The notes: generated by a model not told the origin, from the letters alone. Positions 1 through 9,473 are shown, numbered from the stretch's first letter. The stretch: 64,000 nucleotides of DNA from Neptunomonas japonica DSM 18939 (GCF_000422765.1 NZ_AUGR01000023.1:1-64000), one strand, 5' to 3'. Made by a program: numbers and translations.

Positions 1-104
1 CAAAGGCGTGTGGGAAGCATGTAGTAACAGATAAGATTACAGACTAGCGCTTGTTAAACAGACAAAGACACAGAAATTCATCGAATCCATGTTGTGACAG
101 TTTA
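1..104 (+). other. Probable 23S-5S rRNA internal spacer
   Basis: This stretch lies directly upstream of the 5S rRNA and has no open reading frame. I could not match it to the conserved 3' end of 23S rRNA, so it is most simply the processed spacer between 23S and 5S in an rRNA operon whose larger genes lie before the window. No tRNA cloverleaf was evident. The identity is inferred from position. Confidence 0.5.
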
Positions 105-223
105 TGCTTGGCGACCATAGCGAAATGGAACCACCTGATCCCATCCCGAACTCAGAAGTGAAACGTTTTAGCGCCGATGGTAGTGTGGGGTCTCCCCATG
201 TGAGAGTAGGTCATCGCCAAGCT
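105..223 (+). rRNA. rrf: 5S ribosomal RNA
   Basis: The stretch aligns from memory with E. coli 5S rRNA along its whole length. It has the hallmark internal block GAACTCAGAAGTGAAAC, then GCGCCGATGGTAGTGTGGGG and TCTCCCCATG. The two ends (tgcttggcga and tcgccaagct) are complementary and form the closing helix I. Length is about 119 nt, as expected. The ends are placed by helix pairing and may be off by one or two bases. Confidence 0.97.
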
Positions 224-233
224 TTTAATAGAG

Positions 234-265
234 AACCCTGATCACTTCGTGATCAGGGTTTTTTT
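234..265 (+). terminator. rRNA operon intrinsic terminator
   Basis: A perfect 12-bp stem (aaccctgatcac / gtgatcagggtt) with a 3-nt loop is followed by a run of T. It starts 11 nt after the 5S end and closes the rRNA operon. Confidence 0.95.
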
Positions 266-446
266 ATGTCTACGAGTTGAGAATAGGGGGCGATGATGTT
301 CTGTAGGCGGTTTAATTCTGGTCATTTTTCAGAATGGTTATGTGAATATGTAATGACAAAATTGTAGAAAATGACGAAACAGACTATTTAAGTATTTTAT
401 ATTGGTGTTAAATAGCCACACCCTAAATAGATAGATTTGAGCCGTT

Positions 447-701
447 ATGTATTCTGAAGAAGATATTCGCCGTTTAGCCTGGCAAAGCCGTCGCGGTATG
501 TTAGAACTTGATGTTTTATTTGTTCCGTTTGTCAAAGACGCATTTCGGAATTTATCTGAAGAAGATAAAGATCATTTTGTGAGGTTGTTAGCCTGCGAGG
601 ATCAAGATTTATTTTTGTGGTTGATGGAAAGAGAGGTTCCAAGTGACCCTGGTTTACATCGAATTGTACGTATTATTTTAGATCGTGTTCAGCCCTCTTA
701 G
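447..701 (+). CDS. sdhE: SdhE, FAD assembly factor for succinate dehydrogenase
   Basis: This 84-residue protein is the cytoplasmic chaperone that promotes covalent attachment of FAD to the flavoprotein subunit SdhA (and FrdA). The family signature RGMLELD is at residues 16-22, including the RGxxE motif needed for flavinylation, and the length matches E. coli SdhE/YgfY (88 aa). It begins with ATG and overlaps the 5' end of the next gene, ygfX, by 17 nt if the GTG start of ygfX is used, so the two are probably co-translated. The ygfX-sdhE pair was once described as the CptA/CptB toxin-antitoxin system, but flavin assembly is the better supported role. Confidence 0.93.
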   Translation: MYSEEDIRRLAWQSRRGMLELDVLFVPFVKDAFRNLSEEDKDHFVRLLACEDQDLFLWLMEREVPSDPGLHRIVRIILDRVQPS

Positions 702-1125
702 TTTAGATATTATGCCGTCACGAAGCTTTAATTACTTTTGTGGCCTCTGTAGCGTAGTTGCATTGCTTGCCCTACTCTACTCCGGTGCCATCGGGATATT
801 GCAGGTTTCTATGCTAGGGGTTTGGGCTGCTTTAACGTTATCTCTGCTATTTCCAAAGCGGTCTGTTCTACAAGTAGTGTGGGATTTAGATCGTTCTTCG
901 ATGAGCCTGTTGTGTAAAAGCAGGGGGTGGGTAGTGGGCGAGCGAATAGAAAAAATTCACCTGCTTCCAGGGCTATGTTTCTTTAAGGTAAAGCCTGTGT
1001 CTGGAAAGTCTATATTTGTATGTGTTTTTCCAGACTCAGTATCGAAGAATGAATACAGGCGTTTGAGGGTTGCGTTGCGTTTAGGAAAGATGCCTTTAGC
1101 TGTTACTGAGGCCATTCAAAGTTAA
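685..1125 (+). CDS. ygfX: YgfX (CptA-like) small inner-membrane protein
   Basis: The protein has two closely spaced hydrophobic segments near the N-terminus (about residues 17-50) followed by a soluble tail of about 95 residues, the layout of YgfX/CptA. E. coli YgfX was reported to interact with FtsZ and MreB and to be partnered by SdhE. The predicted start is GTG at 685, inside sdhE; an ATG at 712 is an alternative that would remove nine residues and the overlap. The 3' end overlaps the convergent nadB by 23 nt. Sequence conservation in this family is low, so the call rests on the membrane layout and on adjacency to sdhE. Confidence 0.75.
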   Translation: MFSPLSLDIMPSRSFNYFCGLCSVVALLALLYSGAIGILQVSMLGVWAALTLSLLFPKRSVLQVVWDLDRSSMSLLCKSRGWVVGERIEKIHLLPGLCFFKVKPVSGKSIFVCVFPDSVSKNEYRRLRVALRLGKMPLAVTEAIQS

Positions 1126-2710
1126 TGGGCGTAAGTATGGTGTCTCGTGCTTCAGGCCCTTGATTCGGATAATCCAAAGTGTAATGTAAGCCGCGGCTTT
1201 CCTTGCGAAGTGCGGCAGAGCGTATAATTAAATCAGATACGGATGCTAGGTTGCGAAGCTCTAATAGGTCTTTACTGATTTTATAATTGGAATAGTATTC
1301 AGTGATTTCCTGCTGTAATAGGTCGACGCGGTGTTTAGCTCTTCGGAGTCTTTTATTCGTTCTGACTATTCCTACATAGTCCCACATGAATCGTCTGAGT
1401 TCGTCCCAGTTGTGTGAAATAATAACATCTTCATCTGAGTCGGTTACTTGTGACTCATCCCAGTCAGGTATATCCACGGCTTCAAGTTTTTCATCTAGCC
1501 TAGCTAGTATGTCAGTAGCTGCTGACTCAGCAAAAACTAAGCACTCAAGTAATGAGTTTGACGCTAATCTATTGGCCCCATGTAACCCAGTGAAAGATGT
1601 TTCCCCAATGGCGTAAAGTGCATTTAAGTCCGTGTGTCCTTGTTGATTAGTCATTACGCCTCCACAGGTATAGTGAGCGGCAGGTACTACAGGGATAGGG
1701 GCCTTGGATATATCAATGCCTAATTTTAAACAGCGCTCATAAATGGTGGGGAAATGCTCAAGAAGGAATGCTTGGGGCTTGTGGGATATATCAAGGTATA
1801 AGCAATCTGAGCCGAGGCGTTTCATTTCATGATCAATTGCTCTGGCTACGATGTCGCGCGGAGCTAGCTCTGCACGTTCGTCGAACTGCTCCATGAAGGG
1901 GGTTCCATCAGGTAATAAGAGTTTTCCTCCTTCCCCGCGAACAGCTTCGGTAATAAGAAAAGATTTTGCTTGGGGATGGTATAAGCAAGTCGGATGAAAT
2001 TGGTTGAATTCCATATTGGCAACTCGGCAGCCTGAGCGCCAAGCCATAGCTATCCCATCCCCGCTAGAGCCATCAGAATTACTGGTATATAAATAAGCTT
2101 TTGATGCTCCTCCTGTCGCTAAAACAACATATTTTGCTTGGAATACATTGACATGCCCAGTGGACGAATCCAGAACGTAGGCTCCTAAACAGCGGTTGTG
2201 CGCATGCTTTAGTTTACGTCTAGTAATTAAATCTACGGCAGTGCAGTACTCAAATAGATGAATTGACTCGTGTTCCTGAGCTCGTTTGACTAGTGTTTCT
2301 TGAACCGCTCTTCCCGTTGCGTCAGCAGCATGAATGATTCGCCTGTGAGAGTGCCCACCTTCTTTTGTTAGGTGGTAACTTGGCCCATCTCTGGTGAAGG
2401 GGACGCCTTGGTTGACTAGCCACTCGATTGATCGCTTTCCGTTTTTGACAGTGAACTCAACAGCATCATTGTGGCTCAAGTGAGCCCCGGCCGTAAGAGT
2501 GTCGGATACATGGTCTTGGATAAGGTCACTCTCATCGAGAACTGCTGCTATACCACCTTGTGCTAACCATGTAGATCCGCTCGTTAAGTTACCTTTGCTA
2601 AGTACGGCTACTTTGGCTGTATCCGCTAAACGTAAAGCTAAAGATAAACCTGCAGCGCCACTTCCGATTATAAGGACATCAAATTCTTGTTGCATGCTGA
2701 TCACATTCAC
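1103..2710 (-). CDS. nadB: L-aspartate oxidase (NadB)
   Basis: NadB is an FAD enzyme that oxidises L-aspartate to iminoaspartate, the first step of de novo NAD synthesis. The dinucleotide-binding GSGAAGLS motif is at about residues 16-23. [14 protein letters not shown] and the [13 protein letters not shown] block near residues 370-390 are family hallmarks that separate it from fumarate reductase flavoproteins only in detail. The length of 535 aa matches E. coli NadB (540 aa). The open frame starts at a GTG (2710); the ATG at 2695 gives [11 protein letters not shown], closer to the usual N-terminus, and may be the true start. It is divergent from rpoE, an arrangement also seen in Pseudomonas. 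Confidence 0.95.
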   Translation of the reverse strand: MNVISMQQEFDVLIIGSGAAGLSLALRLADTAKVAVLSKGNLTSGSTWLAQGGIAAVLDESDLIQDHVSDTLTAGAHLSHNDAVEFTVKNGKRSIEWLVNQGVPFTRDGPSYHLTKEGGHSHRRIIHAADATGRAVQETLVKRAQEHESIHLFEYCTAVDLITRRKLKHAHNRCLGAYVLDSSTGHVNVFQAKYVVLATGGASKAYLYTSNSDGSSGDGIAMAWRSGCRVANMEFNQFHPTCLYHPQAKSFLITEAVRGEGGKLLLPDGTPFMEQFDERAELAPRDIVARAIDHEMKRLGSDCLYLDISHKPQAFLLEHFPTIYERCLKLGIDISKAPIPVVPAAHYTCGGVMTNQQGHTDLNALYAIGETSFTGLHGANRLASNSLLECLVFAESAATDILARLDEKLEAVDIPDWDESQVTDSDEDVIISHNWDELRRFMWDYVGIVRTNKRLRRAKHRVDLLQQEITEYYSNYKISKDLLELRNLASVSDLIIRSAALRKESRGLHYTLDYPNQGPEARDTILTPINFEWPQ

Positions 2711-2785
2711 ACCGATTAATCGAGCAGCCTATTATGCCGCTTTCTTTATGAATTCGTCATATATTTTATCTGATGTTTTTTTTAT

Positions 2786-2812
2786 GAACTTTTCATTATC
2801 TGCAAAGTCATA
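2786..2812 (+). promoter_or_regulatory. Candidate sigma-E (AlgU-type) promoter of rpoE
   Basis: GAACTT at 2786-2791 is followed after 16 nt by TCATA at 2808-2812. The AlgU/RpoE consensus is GAACTT-N16/17-TCtga. It lies about 120 nt before the rpoE start, where autoregulated rpoE/algU promoters are typically found. The match was made by eye and is not proven. Confidence 0.45.
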
Positions 2813-2933
2813 TTGTTGAACGTTTAAAGTGTCATTAGGTTGCATTTAAACGATGTCCAGTTACATACTGAGCTGTTTTAGTGTCCGTAGTTTTCGGGTA
2901 GGATTTTGTTCTTATTGGTGATAAGGATTTGTA

Positions 2934-3518
2934 GTGTCGAGTGAAAGCCAGACGGATATTGACCAGCAGCTTGTGGAGAGAGTTCAGGCCGGAGATAAGC
3001 GCGCCTTTGATCTTTTGGTTGGTAAGTATCAACATAAAATAATTGGCTTAGTTAGTCGGTATGTTTACGACCATCATGAGGCTATGGATATAGCACAAGA
3101 AGCTTTTATTAAAGCTTATCGTGCGTTGCCGCGTTTCAGGGGTGACAGTGCTTTTTATACCTGGCTGTATAGGATTGCCATCAATACTGCAAAAAATCAT
3201 TTGGTTTCAAGAAGCCGAAGAACGCCTGATGTAGACGTAGATGTCGCTGATGCCGAGTATTTTGATGGTGGTGATGAATTAAGGGAACTTGAGAACCCTG
3301 AAAACAGTCTATTTAGAGACGAGTTAGAGTCTGTTCTTAAAAAAGCGTTGGACCAACTGCCTCAAGATTTACGTGCAGCTTTAACATTGCGTGAGTTTGA
3401 CGGTATGAGCTACGAAGATATTGCGACTGTTATGGATTGCCCTGTGGGTACCGTTCGGTCTCGTATCTTTAGAGCAAGAGAAGCAATTGATAAAGAGATA
3501 GCGCCGCTGATGGATTGA
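2934..3518 (+). CDS. rpoE: RNA polymerase sigma factor RpoE (AlgU)
   Basis: This 194-residue ECF sigma factor directs RNA polymerase to envelope-stress promoters. Region 2 spans about residues 25-92, including GDSAFYTWLYRIAINTAKN, and region 4 about 135-187, including DCPVGTVRSRIFRAREAID. Both are nearly identical to E. coli RpoE. Translation starts at GTG with an AAGGA-type ribosome site six bases upstream. It is followed by its anti-sigma factor gene, rseC and mucD, the normal sigma-E operon, and a sigma-E-like promoter at 2786-2812 suggests autoregulation. Confidence 0.97.
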   Translation: MSSESQTDIDQQLVERVQAGDKRAFDLLVGKYQHKIIGLVSRYVYDHHEAMDIAQEAFIKAYRALPRFRGDSAFYTWLYRIAINTAKNHLVSRSRRTPDVDVDVADAEYFDGGDELRELENPENSLFRDELESVLKKALDQLPQDLRAALTLREFDGMSYEDIATVMDCPVGTVRSRIFRAREAIDKEIAPLMD

Positions 3519-3564
3519 TGTGTCGGGTGCTTATACATGGTGTTCAAATGATGAGGGTAATAAA

Positions 3565-4422
3565 ATGAGCGATGAGTCTTGCGAGTCGCTTTCGGCGGCA
3601 ATGGATGGCGAAGTATCGTCTTTTGAATTACGTCGAATGCTGGCCCGAATCCAAGATGGGCAAACTCCTACTAATGGGCCCTCTTTGGGTAAGTGGCAGC
3701 GTTACCATCTTGCACAGCAAATGATGCATGGTGAAAAACTCTCTAATGAAACTATAAGCGTTGATCTAGTTTCAAGAGTAGGTGCAGCTATAGAAGGTGA
3801 AAACCTTCAGCTAGATTTGGACGCCCCTGACGTTGAAGAACAGAGTACGCCTCATGCTTGGTGGAAGCCTGTCGCCAGTATGGCAATGGCAGCCTCAGTG
3901 ACTGCGGTTGTTATTTTAGGTGGGCAGCAATTTATGCCAGATGGAGCCGTAGATACTTCACTGCGACAGGCCTATACCATTCCTAGTATACAAGCTTCAA
4001 AAGATTTTGTTAGGGCTCAATATAGTAGTAATTACCCTAGGCAACAAAGTGCGGCCGTTGGTGGTGGTGAACCAGAAGTTATAAGACTTTCGCAAGGACT
4101 TAACCGCTACATCGACCAACATCGTCATTTGCTGAGTTCAAGTCAGCCTGCATGGCAAACGAACTGGTTGCCAGAAGGTTTTTCACAAGTGCGCCATGAA
4201 GTTATGCCGCATGCAGAAGTGATGGTTTTTTCTGATGGAAAGCATTCAGTTTCAATAAGTGTTGAGCCGCTTGGGCGTCAAAGTGTGCCGGCAGGCGTTG
4301 TGCAAACAAATAACATCGTTGCTGTAGGGCGAGTCAAGGCTGAAGGTTTTATTACTGTTGTAGGAGATGTTCCACTGATGATAGCTGATCGTATTGCTGA
4401 GTCAGTGAAAGCTGTACGGTAA
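3565..4422 (+). CDS. rseA: Anti-sigma-E factor: RseA/MucA fused to an RseB/MucB C-terminal domain
   Basis: This 285-residue membrane protein should hold RpoE inactive at the inner membrane. The N-terminal part starts MSDESCESLSAAMDGE, like the RseA sigma-binding domain (LSALMDGE), and runs to about residue 80. A transmembrane helix lies at about 100-119. The periplasmic part has a MucA-like stretch (RLSQGLNRYIDQHR, 174-187), then a segment at about 199-284 that resembles the C-terminal domain of RseB/MucB: NWLPEGF, VFSDGKHSVSISVEPL, ITVVGDVP and ADRIAES. RseA and RseB are normally separate genes; here the RseB LolA-like N-terminal domain is missing and no separate rseB lies before rseC. The frame opens at GTG 3520, but ATG 3565 with GAGG upstream fits RseA better. 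RseA identity is firm; the fusion was seen by eye. Confidence 0.8.
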   Translation: MSDESCESLSAAMDGEVSSFELRRMLARIQDGQTPTNGPSLGKWQRYHLAQQMMHGEKLSNETISVDLVSRVGAAIEGENLQLDLDAPDVEEQSTPHAWWKPVASMAMAASVTAVVILGGQQFMPDGAVDTSLRQAYTIPSIQASKDFVRAQYSSNYPRQQSAAVGGGEPEVIRLSQGLNRYIDQHRHLLSSSQPAWQTNWLPEGFSQVRHEVMPHAEVMVFSDGKHSVSISVEPLGRQSVPAGVVQTNNIVAVGRVKAEGFITVVGDVPLMIADRIAESVKAVR

Positions 4423-4424
4423 TT

Positions 4425-4886
4425 ATGATTGAAGAGAATGCAACGGTTGTAAGTATAACGGCAGGCCGAGTGTTAATAGAGTCTTTTCGAAGCTCGGCTT
4501 GCGGACAATGTCAGGCACGAAATAGCTGCGGTCAAAAAGCTATTTCAGAGTGGGCATCTTCTAAGATGACACAGTTAGAAATAGATAATCCTAATGGTCT
4601 TAATGTCGGTGCTGGCGATAAAGTTGTTGTCGGGATTGATGAAGGCAGCTTTTTAAAAGCATCAGCTTTAATGTATTTATTACCGTTGGTTACGATGCTG
4701 CTATTGGGAGGCTTGGCGAATCTTTGGATTGGCACCGAGATGTCGACCATCGTTTTTTCATTCGCAGGTCTTGTTGTTGGTTTTGTGGGAGCTCGGCTGT
4801 TGGGGCGGCAACTTGAAAAAAGTTGTCAGTATAAGCCCGTTTTGCTTCGAATATTGCTTAATGATACAAGGGTAGTAGAGTCATGA
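4425..4886 (+). CDS. rseC: RseC/MucC family inner-membrane regulator
   Basis: This 153-residue protein matches the RseC/MucC family: an N-terminal soluble domain with a cysteine cluster (CGQCQARNSCG, about residues 25-35), then two transmembrane helices at about 78-120. RseC modulates sigma-E activity and, in E. coli and Salmonella, is linked to SoxR reduction and thiamine synthesis. It starts 2 nt after the anti-sigma gene and its stop overlaps the mucD start (ATGA), so it is translated within the rpoE operon. The cysteines may bind a metal or an iron-sulfur cluster, but that is inference. Confidence 0.9.
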   Translation: MIEENATVVSITAGRVLIESFRSSACGQCQARNSCGQKAISEWASSKMTQLEIDNPNGLNVGAGDKVVVGIDEGSFLKASALMYLLPLVTMLLLGGLANLWIGTEMSTIVFSFAGLVVGFVGARLLGRQLEKSCQYKPVLLRILLNDTRVVES

Positions 4887-6295
4887 AACGTTTTGTTATC
4901 GCGTCTTTTTTTTTATTATCGTTCGTTATAACGCCAGTACAGGCTGAATTACCTGATTTTAAAAACTTGGTAAAGAAGGCCGCTCCAGCCGTCGTTAATA
5001 TCAGCACTATACAAAAAAGGCAGCGACAAGGAGTGCCTGGCTTTGATTTTCAAGGGCCTAATGGCGAGGAGATTCCTGAAATATTTCGTCACTTCTTTCG
5101 CTTTCCAAACCCTAATCAAGCGCCTGATTCTCCCTCCCAAAAAGCACCGCAATCCCTAGGTTCTGGTTTTATTATCAGTACCGATGGATACATCTTGACG
5201 AACCATCATGTGATTAAAGGGGCTGATCAAGTTCTTGTAAGACTCAATGATCGTCGTGAATTAGAAGCCGAAGTTGTTGGTTCTGATGAGCGCTCTGATG
5301 TGGCTCTACTGAAGATTGACGCAAAAAACCTACCTGTTGCTAAGTTTGGGGACTCGTCAAAACTGGAAGCAGGGGAATGGGTGTTAGCTATAGGCTCTCC
5401 TTTTGGTTTTGACCACACAGTAACAGCCGGAATAGTAAGTGCGACAGGCCGGGCATTAGAAAATGAAACTTATGTACCGTTTATTCAAACCGATGTAGCT
5501 ATTAACCCAGGCAATTCTGGAGGCCCTTTGTTTAATCTGGAAGGTGAGGTAGTTGGTATTAACTCACAGATATATACACGTTCTGGTGGGTTTATGGGGC
5601 TGTCTTTTGCTATTCCTATTGATGTTGCGATGAATGTTTCAACGCAGCTGAAATCAGATGGTTTTGTCACAAGAGGTTGGTTAGGGGTTGTGATTCAAGA
5701 AGTGAATAAAGATTTGGCTGAGTCTTTTGGATTAGATAAGCCCGCAGGGGCGCTAGTGGCTAAAGTGCTTCCCGGAAGTCCCGCCGAAGCTGCTGGTTTA
5801 CAGGATGGCGATATTATTCTGAAATTTAACGGCAAAGTGATTAACTTATCTTCTGATCTGCCTCATCAAGTGGGAAGGGTTGTGCCAGGAAGTAACGTGA
5901 AACTAGGCATTATCAGGGCTGGTAAGAGTAAAACAATACCTGCAAAAATTGGCACTTTATCTGATGGCGAAGCACCGTTAAAAGCTTCTAACCGTATTTC
6001 TTCTGAGCCTGAAAGTAATCGTTTAAATGTGGTCGTTACTGAGCTAACCGAACAGCAAAAAAATAAATGGAATATTCGAAATGGTATTACCATAGATAAG
6101 GTTTTGAACGGAGCAGGCGCTAACGCGGGACTTGTTGCTGGTGATATTATTACAATTCTAAACGGTAAGCGTGTTAAATCTGTCAAACATTTCGTGTCAT
6201 TGGTGAATGATTTGCCTGAGGGACGCTCTGTTCCCATGAGAATTGTTCGTAGGGGGAGTCCTTTGTTTATACCTCTCAAGCTGGGTAAGCACTGA
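4883..6295 (+). CDS. mucD: Periplasmic serine protease MucD (DegP/HtrA family)
   Basis: The protein is a 470-residue HtrA protease that degrades or refolds misfolded envelope proteins. A signal peptide ends in PVQA-E at residue 21. The catalytic triad is visible as His109 (TNHHV), Asp139 (ERSDVALLK) and Ser212 (GNSGGP). Two PDZ domains follow at about 250-340 and 370-465. As the last gene of the rpoE operon, directly before a terminator, it holds the position of mucD in Pseudomonas, where it limits alginate and sigma-E activation. Confidence 0.96.
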   Translation: MKRFVIASFFLLSFVITPVQAELPDFKNLVKKAAPAVVNISTIQKRQRQGVPGFDFQGPNGEEIPEIFRHFFRFPNPNQAPDSPSQKAPQSLGSGFIISTDGYILTNHHVIKGADQVLVRLNDRRELEAEVVGSDERSDVALLKIDAKNLPVAKFGDSSKLEAGEWVLAIGSPFGFDHTVTAGIVSATGRALENETYVPFIQTDVAINPGNSGGPLFNLEGEVVGINSQIYTRSGGFMGLSFAIPIDVAMNVSTQLKSDGFVTRGWLGVVIQEVNKDLAESFGLDKPAGALVAKVLPGSPAEAAGLQDGDIILKFNGKVINLSSDLPHQVGRVVPGSNVKLGIIRAGKSKTIPAKIGTLSDGEAPLKASNRISSEPESNRLNVVVTELTEQQKNKWNIRNGITIDKVLNGAGANAGLVAGDIITILNGKRVKSVKHFVSLVNDLPEGRSVPMRIVRRGSPLFIPLKLGKH

Positions 6296-6314
6296 GGAAA
6301 AATAAATTCACTAG

Positions 6315-6339
6315 AAAACACCCCGGATGGGGTGTTTTT
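6315..6339 (+). terminator. Terminator of the rpoE-mucD operon
   Basis: A 10-bp stem (aaaacacccc / ggggtgtttt) with loop ggat continues into T residues. It lies 20 nt after the mucD stop and separates it from lepA. Confidence 0.9.
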
Positions 6340-6459
6340 GTATCCAGTGTGATTGCACTATTCGGGCTGTTAAGATAGCCGAAACTCCATAAATACGTTA
6401 AACTTGCGCCTTTTTTGCAAGTTTCGCTAATCGTTTCAAGCGCCTGAGAATTATATATC

Positions 6460-8259
6460 GTGAGTAACACTGAGCACATTCGCAATTTTTCTATTATTGC
6501 CCATATTGATCATGGTAAATCCACCTTAGCTGACCGCTTCATCCAAACATGCGGTGGTTTATCATCACGAGAGATGGCTGCGCAAGTTCTTGACTCAATG
6601 GAGCTGGAAAAAGAGCGCGGCATTACTATCAAAGCGCAAAGTGTAACCTTAGATTATACGGCTAAAGATGGTATCACTTATCAATTGAATTTCATTGACA
6701 CGCCAGGGCACGTCGATTTCTCGTATGAAGTGTCGCGTTCACTAGCGGCTTGTGAAGGTGCTCTTCTAGTTGTAGATGCAGCTCAAGGGGTTGAAGCTCA
6801 GTCCGTTGCAAATTGCTACACCGCATTAGAGCAAGGTCTAGAAGTGTTGCCTATCTTGAACAAGATGGATCTGCCTCAGGCTGAACCGGAACGTGTTCGT
6901 CATGAGATTGAAGAAGTTATTGGTATTGATGCCACCGATGCTATTGCGTGCTCTGCTAAAAGTGGCATGGGTATTGATGATGTACTTGAAGCATTAGTAC
7001 AAACTATTCCAGCCCCTGAAGGCGATCCTGATGCGCCTCTTCAGGCTCTCATTATTGACTCATGGTTTGATAATTACTTAGGTGTTGTCTCGTTGGTGCG
7101 TGTGAAAAATGGAACCTTGCGGAAAAAAGATAAAATCCTGCTTAAATCCACAGGGCAAACTCAGCAAGTTGACTCTGTTGGTATTTTTACACCTAAACGT
7201 AAAGAAACAGGTGTGCTCAAAGCGGGTGAAGTTGGTTATGTTGTAGCGGGAATTAAAGATATTCATGGTGCTCCAGTTGGTGACACAATCACTCATGTAA
7301 AAACACCTGATGTATCTGTGTTGCCTGGATTTAAGAAAGTACAACCACAGGTATATGCTGGGCTTTTTCCAACAAGCTCGGATGATTATGAAGATTTCAG
7401 AGATGCGCTTGATAAGTTAACTTTGAACGATGCTTCTCTATTTTTTGAACCGGAAACATCAGATGCATTAGGTTTTGGTTTTAGGTGTGGTTTTCTTGGA
7501 ATGCTTCATATGGAGATTATTCAAGAGCGCCTGGAGCGTGAATACGACCTAGATTTAATTACGACTGCTCCGACTGTTATCTATGAAATAGTGCTGAATA
7601 CTGGCGATGTTATACACATTGATAGTCCGTCTAAGTTACCAGACCCTGCACGTGTTCAAGAAATGCGTGAACCCATTGTTCTAGCTAATATTCTGGTGCC
7701 TAGCACCTATCTTGGTCAGGTGATTGGCCTGTGTGTAGAGAAACGTGGTGTTCAAAAAAACCTACAATTTATTGGTCAACAAGTTCAAGTAACTTATGAG
7801 CTTCCGATGGCTGAAGTGGTTTTGGACTTCTTTGATCGCTTGAAGTCAGTGAGTCGTGGATATGCTTCTCTTGAATACAACTTCATTCGCTTTGAGCCCG
7901 CCGGCTTGGTGCGTATGGATGTACTAATCAATAGTGAAAAAGTTGATGCTTTGGCGTTGATACTACATAAAGACAATGCACAGTACCGAGGCCGTATATT
8001 ATGCGAAAAAATGAAAGAGCTTATACCTCGGCAAATGTTTGATGTGGCTATTCAAGCTGCACTAGGTGGGAAGATCATAGCTCGAACTTCTGTTAAAGCA
8101 CTACGTAAGAACGTTATCGCAAAATGCTATGGCGGTGATGTGAGTCGTAAGAAGAAGCTTCTGCAGAAACAGAAAGAAGGTAAAAAGCGCATGAAGCGGG
8201 TTGGTAGTGTGGATATTCCACAGGAAGCATTCCTCGCTGTATTGAAAATGGATAGTTAA
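6460..8259 (+). CDS. lepA: Elongation factor 4 (LepA)
   Basis: LepA is a ribosome-dependent GTPase that acts during translation initiation or back-translocation. The P-loop AHIDHGKS lies at residues 14-21, with DTPGHVDF and NKMD further on. The C-terminal LepA-specific domain ends in the lysine-rich stretch [21 protein letters not shown]. Length is 599 aa (E. coli 599). The start is a GTG. It is the first gene of a run lepA-lepB-DUF4845-rnc-era-recO-pdxJ-acpS, as in Pseudomonas. Confidence 0.98.
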   Translation: MSNTEHIRNFSIIAHIDHGKSTLADRFIQTCGGLSSREMAAQVLDSMELEKERGITIKAQSVTLDYTAKDGITYQLNFIDTPGHVDFSYEVSRSLAACEGALLVVDAAQGVEAQSVANCYTALEQGLEVLPILNKMDLPQAEPERVRHEIEEVIGIDATDAIACSAKSGMGIDDVLEALVQTIPAPEGDPDAPLQALIIDSWFDNYLGVVSLVRVKNGTLRKKDKILLKSTGQTQQVDSVGIFTPKRKETGVLKAGEVGYVVAGIKDIHGAPVGDTITHVKTPDVSVLPGFKKVQPQVYAGLFPTSSDDYEDFRDALDKLTLNDASLFFEPETSDALGFGFRCGFLGMLHMEIIQERLEREYDLDLITTAPTVIYEIVLNTGDVIHIDSPSKLPDPARVQEMREPIVLANILVPSTYLGQVIGLCVEKRGVQKNLQFIGQQVQVTYELPMAEVVLDFFDRLKSVSRGYASLEYNFIRFEPAGLVRMDVLINSEKVDALALILHKDNAQYRGRILCEKMKELIPRQMFDVAIQAALGGKIIARTSVKALRKNVIAKCYGGDVSRKKKLLQKQKEGKKRMKRVGSVDIPQEAFLAVLKMDS

Positions 8260-8268
8260 GGAAGAACC

Positions 8269-9081
8269 ATGAATTTTGATTTTGCGCTAATTTTGGTGTT
8301 GGCCACTTTTGTGACAGGCGTTTTATGGCTGTTAGATACATTACTGTTTGCCGGAGGTAGGAAGTCTACTTTGTTAGCTGCAGAGCAAGCGGCTGGCGAA
8401 GAATTGCCTGAAGATGTGAAAGAAACCGTGACTAGGATGTCATGGTGGGCTGATTTTTCTAAATCAATGTTTCCTGTACTTGCTGTTGTTTTGGTGGTTA
8501 GGTCATTTTTGGTAGAACCATTTCAAATCCCTTCAGGCTCAATGCTACCAACGCTGCAAATTGGTGATTTTATTCTTGTGAATAAATACCACTATGGTTT
8601 GCGTTTGCCAGTAGTAAACGCAAAAGTTGTTCCTATCAATGATCCTGTTCGTGGTGATGTTGTTGTTTTTAAATATCCGAATGATCCTGCCGTTAATTAC
8701 ATTAAGCGCGTTGTTGGTTTGCCAGGTGACATTATTCGCTACAAAGATAAGGTCATTTATGTAAATGGTGAGCCTCAAGTGCAAGATCTATTGGCTCAAT
8801 TACCACCTAGGGCACCTGAAATCCTACTTTATAATGAAAAATTGGGCGATGTTGCTCATGAAATCTATACTGATATCAAAGCACCGAACAGAAGTGGTGA
8901 ATGGACGGTTCCTAAAGGCCAATATTTTGTGATGGGAGATAACCGAGATAACAGCAATGACAGCCGTTATTGGGGCTTTGTCCCAGATGAGTTATTGGTA
9001 GGTAAAGCCTTCGCTGTTTGGATGCATTGGCCTACTTTCTTCAGTGTTCCTGATGTTACGGCAATGCGTGCTATCCGTTAA
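8269..9081 (+). CDS. lepB: Signal peptidase I
   Basis: This inner-membrane protease removes signal peptides from exported proteins. It has two N-terminal transmembrane segments (about 4-27 and 63-82). The catalytic Ser91 is in PSGSMLPTL and the general base Lys146 in YIKRVVGLPGD. The box GDNRDNSNDSRYWG near residue 225 is the conserved C-terminal motif. Length is 270 aa, a little shorter than E. coli (324 aa). It is 9 nt from lepA and almost certainly co-transcribed with it. Confidence 0.97.
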   Translation: MNFDFALILVLATFVTGVLWLLDTLLFAGGRKSTLLAAEQAAGEELPEDVKETVTRMSWWADFSKSMFPVLAVVLVVRSFLVEPFQIPSGSMLPTLQIGDFILVNKYHYGLRLPVVNAKVVPINDPVRGDVVVFKYPNDPAVNYIKRVVGLPGDIIRYKDKVIYVNGEPQVQDLLAQLPPRAPEILLYNEKLGDVAHEIYTDIKAPNRSGEWTVPKGQYFVMGDNRDNSNDSRYWGFVPDELLVGKAFAVWMHWPTFFSVPDVTAMRAIR

Positions 9082-9092
9082 TATCCGATGAA

Positions 9093-9473
9093 ATGGTGGA
9101 CATAATGTGTAAACAAGAAAAAGGTGCGTCGTTTTTTGGTATGTTAATAGTACTGATGATGGCGGGTAGTTTGTTGGCAACAGCATTCAAAATCTACCAA
9201 CCTTATCTGGACCATATGACAATTAAGTCTGTGGTTGAAAATATTACACAGGACTATGATGTGTTGCGTAAGCCGATAGCGACCATTAAAAGCGATGTTA
9301 ATAAACGCTTGTATATCAATCAAGTCAGTTTGCCAACGCAAGAAGCATTAACCATTGTTAATGATAAAGGCGTCTTAACCTTTAATTTACAGTATGAGAC
9401 TAGGCTACCAATGTTCTTTAATGTTGATGCCGTTGTTAAATTCTCTGAATCTTATGAAGCAGTAATACCTTGA
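9093..9473 (+). CDS. DUF4845 family single-pass membrane protein
   Basis: The protein has 126 residues with one N-terminal hydrophobic helix (about 14-34) preceded by a short glycine-containing segment, resembling a type IV pilin-like N-terminus, then a small soluble domain. Genes of this family sit between lepB and rnc in Pseudomonas and many other gammaproteobacteria. Function is unknown; a role linked to protein export or processing is only suggested by position. ATG 9105 ([11 protein letters not shown]) is an alternative start. Its stop codon overlaps the start of rnc. Confidence 0.7.
   Translation: MVDIMCKQEKGASFFGMLIVLMMAGSLLATAFKIYQPYLDHMTIKSVVENITQDYDVLRKPIATIKSDVNKRLYINQVSLPTQEALTIVNDKGVLTFNLQYETRLPMFFNVDAVVKFSESYEAVIP

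Noticed and set aside
1-104. A tRNA gene or the 23S rRNA tail before the 5S gene
   Set aside because: I could not fold a cloverleaf or match the conserved 23S 3' end, so it is described only as a probable spacer.
5866-6321. 151-codon minus-strand open frame
   Set aside because: It is antisense to the second half of mucD and crosses into its terminator; composition is typical of a shadow frame.
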